34,181 nt of DNA from a virus. The stretch lies in IMG/VR virus record IMGVR_UViG_3300017733_000020, positions 1 through 34,181 of that record; one strand, written 5' to 3'. This document shows positions 16,234 through 23,552 of the stretch, piece by piece. Each line of letters opens with the position of its first letter. The stretch's first letter is position 1. Below the pieces are notes generated by a model. The model saw only the letters and a list, made by a program, of their open reading frames with translations. It was not told where the DNA came from and did no database searches. The position numbers and the translations under genes were made by a program.

Positions 16234-17378
16234 TAGTCAAAATCTAAAATGCTAACATTTTTGCCAGTTGATGTTTGTAGATTACCTTGATAATCTTTAC
16301 TCTTTCCTTCGTTACCACCAGTTAATTTTTCACCCTCTGATGTCCTAGGTTTTAAATAATTTGATCCTATAAAATTAACCTCATATGCAGTATATGCACC
16401 ATCTATTTTGGCTGCTCTTTTTAAATCTTCTAGTATTGGGCCTTCTTCACTTTTATCTGTTATTCCTAAAGTACTATTTAAAATAGGTCTTATAGCTAAT
16501 TCTAAAGCTCCTAAATGCTTATTTACATCTTTTGAATCAGTAAACTCTAAAATTAATTGTCTACCACCAGACCCATCAGGAATGAATTTAACACTACTTC
16601 CTGTTTTCCCAGCAGTTAAATTAGTAAATGTTCCTATTGCTTGATTCATTCTTGCTCTTATTTCAGCAGTAGTAGGTTTCTTAGTTCCACTCATATTACC
16701 AAGAAGTGTTCTTTCATTTTGTATTCTTTTTATTACTTCAGGATCTCCACCATCTGGTTTATTAATTTCATTAAATAATCTTACAGCCCCTTTATCTAAT
16801 AAACTAGTAGGAGTTTCTTTACTTAATAAAGATTTATCAACTTGAATATTTAAAGGATCAAGAGGGGCTGGTGCTTGTTTATCTGACAATTCTTTTAATG
16901 ACATACCTACATCAGCAGCATAGCTTTCACCAATTCTAGAAGTATCTACATTTAAACCAGGTATAAATGTTTTACCTGATGGTGCAGTCATACCTGTAAT
17001 ATCTTTATATGCTTGTAGTGCATTTAGTTCTATTCTTTGTTTTACATCTAATACATCATTTTCATCTTTTGATTTTATAAAGTCTTGTAACATAGATGGA
17101 TTGTCTCTAGCTAAAGTTTTAAATTCGGTAAGTAATTCAGGACTTTCCATAAGTGCAGCCACAGTTGATGGGCCTAACTTAGGTGCTATAGATCTAATCT
17201 CTGCAACTCTTTGTTTTAACTCTGTTCTTATTTTCTTTTCTTGTTGTTTAGCAGTTTTAATTTCTACAGCACGTTGCTGATATCTTTTTTCAGCAGTTGC
17301 CTCTGCTCTAAGTCTGTCTTCTTTTAAACCTTCTCCTAAAGATCGTGCAAATCCTGCTGCAAATGAAGATATACCCAT
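16233..17378 (-). CDS. Probable internal virion protein of unknown function
   Basis: 381 residues directly upstream of the gp16-like gene with TAATG junctions at both ends. The first 80 residues are a strongly charged helix likely to form a coiled coil (EATAEKRYQQRAVEIKTAKQ onward); the start MGISSFAAGFARSLGEGL resembles an amphipathic N-terminus. The C-terminal half is mixed (FIPDGSGGRQLILEFTDSKD). Not matched to a known family. Position next to the transglycosylase protein suggests one of the ejected inner-core proteins (the place of T7 gp14 or gp15), but sequence alone does not prove this. Confidence 0.65.
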   Translation of the reverse strand: MGISSFAAGFARSLGEGLKEDRLRAEATAEKRYQQRAVEIKTAKQQEKKIRTELKQRVAEIRSIAPKLGPSTVAALMESPELLTEFKTLARDNPSMLQDFIKSKDENDVLDVKQRIELNALQAYKDITGMTAPSGKTFIPGLNVDTSRIGESYAADVGMSLKELSDKQAPAPLDPLNIQVDKSLLSKETPTSLLDKGAVRLFNEINKPDGGDPEVIKRIQNERTLLGNMSGTKKPTTAEIRARMNQAIGTFTNLTAGKTGSSVKFIPDGSGGRQLILEFTDSKDVNKHLGALELAIRPILNSTLGITDKSEEGPILEDLKRAAKIDGAYTAYEVNFIGSNYLKPRTSEGEKLTGGNEGKSKDYQGNLQTSTGKNVSILDFD

Positions 17379-17920
17379 TATTGTAACTCCTCTTCAGGCA
17401 TTTCTTGTGGTAATTGTTCTGCTGATGGTCTTGCCATTAAACCTTTTTGTATAGGCATTTCATCTTGCATTATAACTTCTTCCTCTGGTACTTGTTGTTG
17501 CTCTTCTTCTAATGCTTCTTCTAAATATTTTTTTACAAATCTATAAGGAACTCTATTTTTTTCTTGTTCTTGTTTGTAAGAATCTATATATTTAATGTCA
17601 GCACTCTCAGCAACAAATCTCATTAATTCTTTAACATAAGGATTAATTAAAATACTTACATCAAGATTATGTATTCCATTCATAGTTCCAGATACAGTAA
17701 GCATTTCTGTAAGCTGATCAATAGATACACCATTATCTATAGCTTTTAAAAAAGAATCCTCTGTCTTTTCATTTAAAAGTCTTTCAGCATAAAAATCAAC
17801 AGCCTCATCAACTGTTGTTAATTGAGTAGGTCTTTCCCAAGGATATGCACCTGGTTCTTTAGTTAAAGACATCCCAGGTATTGGGCCTTGTAATAAATCA
17901 GGACTCAGTTGAATTGTCAT
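17378..17920 (-). CDS. Acidic structural-region protein of unknown function
   Basis: 180 residues. The N-terminus (PGMSLTKEPGAYPWERPTQL) is Pro-rich and looks extended; the middle is helical (VDEAVDFYAERLL); the last 50 residues are Glu/Gln/Pro-rich and probably disordered (EEALEEEQQQVPEEEV). No catalytic motif. It overlaps the upstream gene by 23 bases and touches the downstream one. Probably a minor virion or assembly protein, by position only. Confidence 0.65.
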   Translation of the reverse strand: MTIQLSPDLLQGPIPGMSLTKEPGAYPWERPTQLTTVDEAVDFYAERLLNEKTEDSFLKAIDNGVSIDQLTEMLTVSGTMNGIHNLDVSILINPYVKELMRFVAESADIKYIDSYKQEQEKNRVPYRFVKKYLEEALEEEQQQVPEEEVIMQDEMPIQKGLMARPSAEQLPQEMPEEELQ

Positions 17921-18146
17921 CTTTTAATTCCATTCTCATTTTACGAACCTTGGCAACATGCCCTGCCATAATTTTAATCATGTCAGTTTCTTTATCTTCA
18001 GTATCAGATTCTTTTTTCATAGATGGTGACATAAAACCTTTTAATTTTTTCTTTTCTTTTTTAGGTTTCTTTTTATTTGTAGCACCACTTAGTATAGCTA
18101 CTACTTCAGCTTCTACTTTTTTATCATAATCTTCTGTGTTTAACAT
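17898..18146 (-). CDS. Small Lys-rich protein of unknown function
   Basis: 82 residues. A very basic central patch (TNKKKPKKEKKKLKGF) is followed by an acidic/basic helix (MIKIMAGHVAKVRKMRMEL). It could bind DNA or the capsid interior. AAGGA lies upstream of ATG 18146 (minus strand AATAAGGATTTATAA). It overlaps the next gene by 23 bases. Not recognised. Confidence 0.6.
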   Translation of the reverse strand: MLNTEDYDKKVEAEVVAILSGATNKKKPKKEKKKLKGFMSPSMKKESDTEDKETDMIKIMAGHVAKVRKMRMELKDDNSTES

Positions 18147-18159
18147 TTATAAATCCTTA

Positions 18160-20283
18160 TTAAAATGGCAAGAATTTTTTTGCAATATCTATTGCTTTAT
18201 TAACAACTCTAGGAGCAGCTACTTTAAATACCTCTCCTGCTACAGCCCCCATAACTTCATTGTTACTTTCTTTTAATGAGTATTTAGCTTTTTCTATAGC
18301 TGCATCATTAGTCATTATTTGCAAAGCTAAATTATTCACTCTGTCAGCTTCATTATTTGATGTTTCCCAAGCATAAGACATTTGATCTCTATACTCTTGC
18401 CAAACATTTTCATACTCTTGCATGGTTATGTTTAAAGCATTAGCTGCATTAAATTGATTAAGTTGATTTTGAGCAGCAGTATCTGCTGTAGCAATTTGTT
18501 GTCTCCATTGAGCATTAGCTTGACTAACAACTAAACCATTACTAGCATTAAATTGTGCTACTGCATTTCTCTGTGATACATTAAATTGCTCTAAACCATT
18601 AGCTTGAGATACATTAAACTGTTCTATAGCATTACTCTGTGCAACATTAAACTGACTTATTTGTGAGTTCATAGAATCATAAAACTGATTAACTTGATTC
18701 TCACTAGTAGCATTAAATTGTTTAGCAGCATTTTCAGCAGCAGTATCAGTTAATATAGATTGAACAACTGATTGTGTTTTAAATAAATTAGTTTGCTGTG
18801 CAAAATCTAAATTCTTCATATCCATTTGTAAAAATGCTTGTGCATTTTGTACTTCTGCTTGTTGTCTATTATTTAAATTAGTTGTTTCTAAGTTAGCCAT
18901 TTGTGCTGCTGTTGCCATAGTTACAGCTTGTCTATTATTTAAGTTGGCTAAATCAACAGACTGTGCCATCCTTGCATTTTCTAAAGTAACCTGTACTTCA
19001 GAAGTAAAGTTTTGATTTGCTATGTCAGATATTTTTGCAGCATTAGTTACTCTAGTTTGAAATGCTTGATCAAACTCTTGTCCTAAAAACTGTGCTCTTT
19101 GTTGTCCTGCAATAACAGCACGTTGTTGTCTGTTACTTAAATTTTGTATGTCTAAATTAAAAACTGTTTGTGCATCAGTTTGTGCAATAGGTAATGCATT
19201 TTCCATTACAGCTTGTACAACTGCTTGTCCTGCTAAACTTGAAGCACCTAAACCTCTTTGATTTAAAACTGCCATTGCTTTTCTTACTGCACCATCAGCC
19301 CAAGCAGGAGGATTAGAAGGTTTAAAATCTTTATATAAGTTTTCTAACTGACCCTGTGTTGTAGCCATAGGATCTAAGTTTGCTTGTGCAGCTTGAAACT
19401 TATCTAAATTTTGTTCTACAAGTGCTGATTTAACAGAAGGCCCAGCTACTAATTCTTCTGCATCTAATTTTCTTTTTGGTAAATTATCAATTTGAACTGC
19501 TTTATCTATTTCAGAAGCTTGTACATTTTTTAATGCAGTAGCTTTAACATCTTCTGTTTGTGCTTGTACTTGAGCTTCCTCTCTAACATCTCCTGTAACA
19601 GGTTTTAGTTTAGAAACTTCTTCTGAAACTTTAGGTGCAGTTTTATCTGCATCAACTTTAGATGCATCTCTAGGATCAACACTAGCAGCAGTAGCTGTGT
19701 CAGTTACTTTTTCACCTGTTGCTGTAGCTCCATCTATTTTTTCAAACTTAACTTCTTGTCTTGGATCTTCTGCTATCTTAACAGCTTCTACAGGTGCTGC
19801 TTCAGGTCTATTTAATTTAGTCCTAGCTTTTAAATCAGCTACTAAGTCTGTAGATACAGCAGCAGCATCGGCTGCATCAGGTGAGTTTTGTGCTCCTGCT
19901 ACAAATTGATCTACTTCACTCGCATCAATAGTATCACCAAATTTTTCTTGATAATACTTTCTGCCTGATGCATCTGCACCTCTGCCTAATACACCTTGAT
20001 ACAAGTCATCAATACTTAATCCACCTTGTGCCATTCTTTTAACAATGCCACCTTTTGCTTTTTTAAGTTTTGCTCTAACACCTTGTGTCATTTGTGCATG
20101 TAATCTTTGAGCAGGTAATGAAGATGCTAAGAAATCATCATAGCCTGACATAGGGCCATCATATCCTATTTTTCTAGCTATCTTTTCACGAATTTTAGAT
20201 GTTACAGGTGATGCTCTTTCAGAAGTTTGTACTTCATACTTAAGAGGTTTACTTGATGTAGTAGCTCTATCTGGTATAGCCAT
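18160..20283 (-). CDS. Large repetitive virion protein with DUF4214-like segment and Gln/Asn repeats
   Basis: 707 residues. The N-terminal 90 are basic and contain KKAKGGIVKRMAQGGLS. Residues 91-130 (IDDLYQGVLGRGADASGRKY onward) resemble a single DUF4214 repeat. Residues about 130-260 are Ala/Asp/Val/Thr-rich and low in complexity. The second half is a long helical region with recurring units: NLSNRQQ, NLNNRQA and NLNNRQQ, then a run of QFNVSQ-type units (QFNVAQSNA, QFNVSQANG, QFNVSQRNA, QFNASNG). This pattern suggests an elongated coiled-coil or filament. Such proteins occur in the internal-protein part of marine podovirus genomes; ejection with the DNA is an inference. Confidence 0.7.
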   Translation of the reverse strand: MAIPDRATTSSKPLKYEVQTSERASPVTSKIREKIARKIGYDGPMSGYDDFLASSLPAQRLHAQMTQGVRAKLKKAKGGIVKRMAQGGLSIDDLYQGVLGRGADASGRKYYQEKFGDTIDASEVDQFVAGAQNSPDAADAAAVSTDLVADLKARTKLNRPEAAPVEAVKIAEDPRQEVKFEKIDGATATGEKVTDTATAASVDPRDASKVDADKTAPKVSEEVSKLKPVTGDVREEAQVQAQTEDVKATALKNVQASEIDKAVQIDNLPKRKLDAEELVAGPSVKSALVEQNLDKFQAAQANLDPMATTQGQLENLYKDFKPSNPPAWADGAVRKAMAVLNQRGLGASSLAGQAVVQAVMENALPIAQTDAQTVFNLDIQNLSNRQQRAVIAGQQRAQFLGQEFDQAFQTRVTNAAKISDIANQNFTSEVQVTLENARMAQSVDLANLNNRQAVTMATAAQMANLETTNLNNRQQAEVQNAQAFLQMDMKNLDFAQQTNLFKTQSVVQSILTDTAAENAAKQFNATSENQVNQFYDSMNSQISQFNVAQSNAIEQFNVSQANGLEQFNVSQRNAVAQFNASNGLVVSQANAQWRQQIATADTAAQNQLNQFNAANALNITMQEYENVWQEYRDQMSYAWETSNNEADRVNNLALQIMTNDAAIEKAKYSLKESNNEVMGAVAGEVFKVAAPRVVNKAIDIAKKFLPF

Positions 20284-20285
20284 AA

Positions 20286-20468
20286 TTATTCTTCTTTATT
20301 TTTAAATGATCTTATAAATTTTTGAATAGTCTTTGTTTCATAAATTCTTATTGCTGTCCAAACAATAGTAAAAATTGCAGCAAGTGCAGGTAATACATCA
20401 ACAAGTGTTCCAACTACAGTAACCATAGATATAGCATCTACAGTTTGTTTTATATTTTCTGTATCCAT
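20286..20468 (-). CDS. Small membrane protein, probable holin
   Basis: 60 residues from ATG 20468, which has GGAG 11 bases upstream on the minus strand; an in-frame ATG at 20519 would add 17 residues inside the endopeptidase gene and is less likely. One strong membrane segment (TLVDVLPALAAIFTIVWTAI) is followed by a basic tail (KTIQKFIRSFKNKEE), the layout of small T7-type class II holins. It lies just downstream of the M15 endopeptidase, so it would permeabilise the inner membrane, or act as an antiholin to the second holin-like protein of this cassette. Confidence 0.65.
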   Translation of the reverse strand: MDTENIKQTVDAISMVTVVGTLVDVLPALAAIFTIVWTAIRIYETKTIQKFIRSFKNKEE

Positions 20469-20472
20469 ATAT

Positions 20473-20865
20473 TCAATAACTCCAGATAGTTGGTCTAGGT
20501 CTTGATGCAGAATTTTCAATAGTATCTAAATGTAAAAATCTAGAGCCACCTTTTTGGTTAACTCCTATACCTGTAAAGCCTACTAAAAATGCTAATGATA
20601 ATAATTCAAAAGCATTTTTTCTATCTACTAGTATGTCACATGCCTTACCTGATACATGTGCTCCACCTTTAGGATCTTTCTTCATAGCTTCTACAGGATG
20701 TGTTTCATCTCTAAATCCAGAAGTAATAGTCATAGGTTTACCATAGCTATCTCTTAATTGATTTAACTTATCTATAAAATCTTGATCCATATTTTCTGTA
20801 CCTGTATGACTACAGTAAAATTCACTAGCTTTAAAATATCTAGAGTTATCCCAATCTACACTCAT
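20473..20865 (-). CDS. Endolysin: M15-family peptidoglycan endopeptidase
   Basis: 130 residues of the Peptidase M15 (D-Ala-D-Ala carboxypeptidase-like) fold. The zinc site is intact: H70 and D77 in GAHVSGKACDI, and H112 in FLHLDT; the SGFRDETH segment (49-56) carries the substrate-side Arg. It would cut the peptide part of peptidoglycan to release progeny. There is no signal peptide, so a holin is required, and holin-like genes flank it on both sides. The start overlaps the upstream stop by 4 bases (ATGA). Confidence 0.92.
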   Translation of the reverse strand: MSVDWDNSRYFKASEFYCSHTGTENMDQDFIDKLNQLRDSYGKPMTITSGFRDETHPVEAMKKDPKGGAHVSGKACDILVDRKNAFELLSLAFLVGFTGIGVNQKGGSRFLHLDTIENSASRPRPTIWSY

Positions 20866-21320
20866 ATTCTTGGTTCTTTCTTTTCTAGTATTTCATTTAT
20901 TTCATTCGACTTTTGTTTACTACCTACACTACTTCCGAAGTAATATGCTAACACCATTGTAGTAGCTGAGTTTAGAGCACCTAAGACGTACACCAAAATA
21001 TCTTTAGCTCCTGAATTTACATCTACATCTGCAAATATAATTACTAAGAATAAAGCAAAAGACATTGCTACTGTACCTAATGCAAGTATTGGAGTTACAC
21101 ATTTATTTAACCAACTAGCATTTTCACTAGTTGCAATAGCAGTTTCTCTAGCTCTAGCTGAATCTCTATCAGCCATAATCATTTCTATTTCTTTTAGTTG
21201 ACCTTCTTTTTCAAGAGAGGCTAACTTAAGTTTAGCTTTACGTTGTGCATCTTTATCAGGTATTAATCTTTCGATTAACTTTTCTCCGATAGGTAATATA
21301 CTAGACAATAGTGGTAACAT
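20862..21320 (-). CDS. Holin-like membrane protein (GTA holin 3TM type)
   Basis: 152 residues. An N-terminal helix (LLSSILPIGEKLIERLIP), a charged linker (DRDSARARETA), then two clear membrane segments (VTPILALGTVAMSFALFLVI and ILVYVLGALNSATTMVLAYY) and a short charged tail. This order matches the family named holin of 3TMs for gene-transfer-agent release. Lying directly before the M15 endopeptidase, it is a strong candidate for the main holin. The start is inside the end of the upstream gene (20-base overlap). Confidence 0.78.
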   Translation of the reverse strand: MLPLLSSILPIGEKLIERLIPDKDAQRKAKLKLASLEKEGQLKEIEMIMADRDSARARETAIATSENASWLNKCVTPILALGTVAMSFALFLVIIFADVDVNSGAKDILVYVLGALNSATTMVLAYYFGSSVGSKQKSNEINEILEKKEPRI

Positions 21321-21513
21321 TTACTAACTCCATTTGTGCTTTATAAAACTTTTTAAATAAGGGGCATCCGTCTTTTGTTTCCCCAATAACCCAGGTAAAT
21401 TGTTCATAGCTATTTTGACATTGATATACACATTTATCTTCTTCGTACCAACTTAATCTACATTGATACTCGCCATGAAAAACTATTAGTGTGGTAAGTA
21501 CTAAACTAATCAT
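21301..21513 (-). CDS. Small Cys-containing exported protein of unknown function
   Basis: 70 residues with a short hydrophobic N-terminus (MISLVLTTLIVFHG) that could be a signal anchor, followed by a region with four cysteines (YQCRLSW, DKCVYQCQN, DGCPLF), suggesting disulfides in the periplasm. Located in the lysis cassette, it might have a spanin-like or envelope role, but no spanin signature such as a lipobox is seen. Not recognised. Confidence 0.55.
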   Translation of the reverse strand: MISLVLTTLIVFHGEYQCRLSWYEEDKCVYQCQNSYEQFTWVIGETKDGCPLFKKFYKAQMELVNVTTIV

Positions 21514-22013
21514 TATCTACTTGCCTCTTTAATCATATCAATTAAAAACCAAATCATACTTGCTAACAATGTACCTACTATAGTTATAGATCCACCCATT
21601 GTTGTATTGTAAAAAAAAGCTTTACGTCTACGAATTTGTTCATATACTTCTTTTTCTCTCTTAGCTTTTATAGCTCTACGTTGATGAATAAATTCTTTGT
21701 ATCCTCTAATACCTAAGTGATTAAGAGCACCTACATAAAACATACTTTTAATTTCTTTTTCTTGTTCTTCAATCTTTCTCTTAGCTACTAATGTATCAAA
21801 TGCTTCTGCTGTTGCTGACTTACTATATACAATCTTTTTAAAGATAGAAGGTTTGGCTTCTTCCTGTGACATCCATTCTTGTAAGTCACTTATATGTCCT
21901 GCCCACTTAGATAAAGATCTATAAACTGCATCAGCCTCATCTGCTGCTTTAGCAACTTTCTTTACTACAGTAAAAGCAGTATTAGCTGCTGCTAGGAGTG
22001 TGAGAGGATCTAT
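21513..22013 (-). CDS. Membrane-anchored lysis-region protein with probable ATA start
   Basis: The frame continues 47 codons upstream of the first ATG (21872) to an in-frame stop, reading IDPLTLLAAANTAFTVVKKV then AKAADEADAVYRSLSKWAGH. This N-terminus resembles phage proteins that begin M-D-P-L-T. No ATG, GTG, TTG or CTG exists in that stretch, but the codon before GAT-CCT is ATA at 22013-22011, with a good ribosome site AAGGAA 5 bases upstream. The ATG at 21872 has none. I therefore place the start at ATA, giving 166 residues. The middle is a charged helix (RAIKAKREKEVYEQIRRRK) and residues 140-160 form one membrane segment (GGSITIVGTLLASMIWFLI). Function unknown; position and topology suggest a lysis accessory or spanin-like role. 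Confidence 0.65.
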   Translation of the reverse strand: MDPLTLLAAANTAFTVVKKVAKAADEADAVYRSLSKWAGHISDLQEWMSQEEAKPSIFKKIVYSKSATAEAFDTLVAKRKIEEQEKEIKSMFYVGALNHLGIRGYKEFIHQRRAIKAKREKEVYEQIRRRKAFFYNTTMGGSITIVGTLLASMIWFLIDMIKEASR

Positions 22014-22014
22014 C

Positions 22015-22083
22015 TTATTTCCTTAGTTTATTAATTAACTCTATAAAAGCCTTTGTTATTTTGTTAGAAGTTTGTGTATTCAT
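22015..22083 (-). CDS. Putative 22-residue peptide upstream of the ATA-start gene
   Basis: A short frame, MNTQTSNKITKAFIELINKL followed by RK, whose TAA ends one base before the ATA codon of the next gene. The sequence is an amphipathic basic helix. There is no clear ribosome site, and its last codons contain the AAGGAA used by the next gene. It could serve as a leader that delivers ribosomes to the ATA codon. It may be a chance frame. Confidence 0.3.
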   Translation of the reverse strand: MNTQTSNKITKAFIELINKLRK

Positions 22084-22088
22084 TAGTT

Positions 22089-22703
22089 TTATTTAAAAGT
22101 ACAAAATTGTGTCATTGAAAATCTACCTAAACATTTACCTCTTTTATTTTCTGGCATTAAAACATTTTTAACTTTATGAAATAAAAAAGATGGAAAAATA
22201 ATCATTGAATTATTTTCAGGTTTAATATTTATTTTATTTTCTATACTAAACTCACCTCCAGTAAAATGCATTGGTGTTTTAAAAAAAATATAAGTTGCTG
22301 TTAATGATGCTATATCTACATGAAAATCATATAAGTTATTATTTTCATAGTAATTTAAAAAAGTCTTATCTGAATTACAAATATTTAAATACTTAAAAAG
22401 GTTATGTTCTTTTAATAATTTATCTCTTACTTCTTCATTAAAAAGTTTTCTATTTATATTAAAAATTAAACAATGTTTTCTACCTTCAGATGTATATAAC
22501 TCATCAAGTTGTATGGAATAATTTTGTTTAATTTTTTTATTTTTAAAATCTGGTGCTCCATATGATTTTTTAAAATCTGTATGCCACATATAAGGATTTA
22601 AATTAAAAATAAAATTAGTTAATTTTTTATATTCTTGTTTATCAAAATAATTATTTATAATTACTACTGGTAAATTATCTACATATTTTAAATTTAATTT
22701 CAT
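22089..22703 (-). CDS. 2-oxoglutarate/Fe(II)-dependent dioxygenase-like protein (first copy)
   Basis: 204 residues with the double-stranded beta-helix layout of prolyl-4-hydroxylase-like enzymes. Iron ligands: H128 and D130 (YDFHVDI) and H176 (SFLFHKV). Basic residues K187, R188 and R194 (GRFSMTQF) follow at the distance of the 2-oxoglutarate-binding residue. GGEFSIENKINIKPENNS between D130 and H176 is the usual hairpin. Such enzymes hydroxylate protein side chains or nucleobases using oxygen. It stands between tail-fibre and lysis genes, so a virion protein is a possible substrate. The region is even more AT-rich than its surroundings, with long runs of Asn and Lys codons. Confidence 0.75.
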   Translation of the reverse strand: MKLNLKYVDNLPVVIINNYFDKQEYKKLTNFIFNLNPYMWHTDFKKSYGAPDFKNKKIKQNYSIQLDELYTSEGRKHCLIFNINRKLFNEEVRDKLLKEHNLFKYLNICNSDKTFLNYYENNNLYDFHVDIASLTATYIFFKTPMHFTGGEFSIENKINIKPENNSMIIFPSFLFHKVKNVLMPENKRGKCLGRFSMTQFCTFK

Positions 22704-22706
22704 TAC

Positions 22707-23183
22707 TTATTTATAATTAATGTTAATAGTAAATCTAGCTTGTTCATTTGTACAATTTGTACTTGCATGAAATATAGATGGATCAAATAAAATAATTCTA
22801 TTTTCAATAGAAGAAATAAATTTATCTTCTATATAAGTTCCTCCATTACAAGTATTTAAAAAATATATAGCCCCTTTATGTTTAATTGGATAATCTTGAT
22901 GTTTATCATGTGTTATTAAATTCTCAGTTTTTGGATAACAATTAATTTTTATTCTTCGTAAAGCAAATGCATTTAATTTATTTAATAATGGATTAATGTA
23001 ATTAACAAATTGACTATTAGAAAAATTATTGTCATATAGTGTATGTGTAAAATAAAAGTGTCCTGTTATTTCTTTATCTTTTGAAACATATTCATTAAAA
23101 TAATAAGGAAAATTTGCAGATATAAATATATCTTTTAATTTATTAAAGTCTTTTTTATCTAAATAATTGTCTATTATTTTCAC
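22707..23183 (-). CDS. 2-oxoglutarate/Fe(II)-dependent dioxygenase-like protein (second copy)
   Basis: 158 residues, 3 bases upstream of the other dioxygenase gene. Iron ligands H95 and D97 (DKHQDYPI) and H139 (PSIFHAST), with R150 (QARFTINI) placed to bind 2-oxoglutarate. GAIYFLNTCNGGTYIED is the typical strand-turn of the marine-phage and bacterial 2OG group. It is only distantly similar to its neighbour, so the two are probably separate family members rather than a recent duplication. Role and substrate unknown; neighbouring fibre genes make fibre or receptor modification a possibility. Confidence 0.75.
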   Translation of the reverse strand: MKIIDNYLDKKDFNKLKDIFISANFPYYFNEYVSKDKEITGHFYFTHTLYDNNFSNSQFVNYINPLLNKLNAFALRRIKINCYPKTENLITHDKHQDYPIKHKGAIYFLNTCNGGTYIEDKFISSIENRIILFDPSIFHASTNCTNEQARFTININYK

Positions 23184-23189
23184 TATATA

Positions 23190-23552
23190 TTACCAACCAA
23201 TATATTGTCCTCCTAAATTAAGATGTTCTTGATAATTACCAATAACCCATCCTTTTGTATTATCAGATTGATACTGATCTTCATACCAAAGATAATATTT
23301 ATCTTCTGCAACTTCAACATCTGTTAATGTTGGTTTTGTAATTGGTGCTTGCCAATTATTATTAGAGTCTAATATCCAACTATTACAAGGTTTAGGTAAT
23401 ATAAAAACTGAACCATTCCATGTACCTCCTATAACTGCTGGTTTACTATCTGTATATTCATACCAATTATCACCTGCTACCCAATTGTCAGGAGCAATAG
23501 TAATATTTTGTACAATATTTGTACCAGGATCTACTAAACCAAATTTTTTCAT
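23190..23552 (-). CDS. Small tail-fibre-associated protein
   Basis: 120 residues. The N-terminus (VDPGTNIVQNITIA), the central PAVIGGTWNGSVFILPKPCN, and SWILDSNNNWQAPITKP form a pattern common in small proteins encoded beside tail fibres of marine phages, where the central part reads as a beta hairpin with a conserved Pro-Ser-Trp-type turn. The C-terminal half is Tyr/Trp/Asp-rich (YYLWYEDQYQSDNTKGWV). It is probably a virion component at the fibre or a fibre chaperone. It overlaps the glycine-rich adhesin gene by 4 bases. Confidence 0.65.
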   Translation of the reverse strand: MKKFGLVDPGTNIVQNITIAPDNWVAGDNWYEYTDSKPAVIGGTWNGSVFILPKPCNSWILDSNNNWQAPITKPTLTDVEVAEDKYYLWYEDQYQSDNTKGWVIGNYQEHLNLGGQYIGW

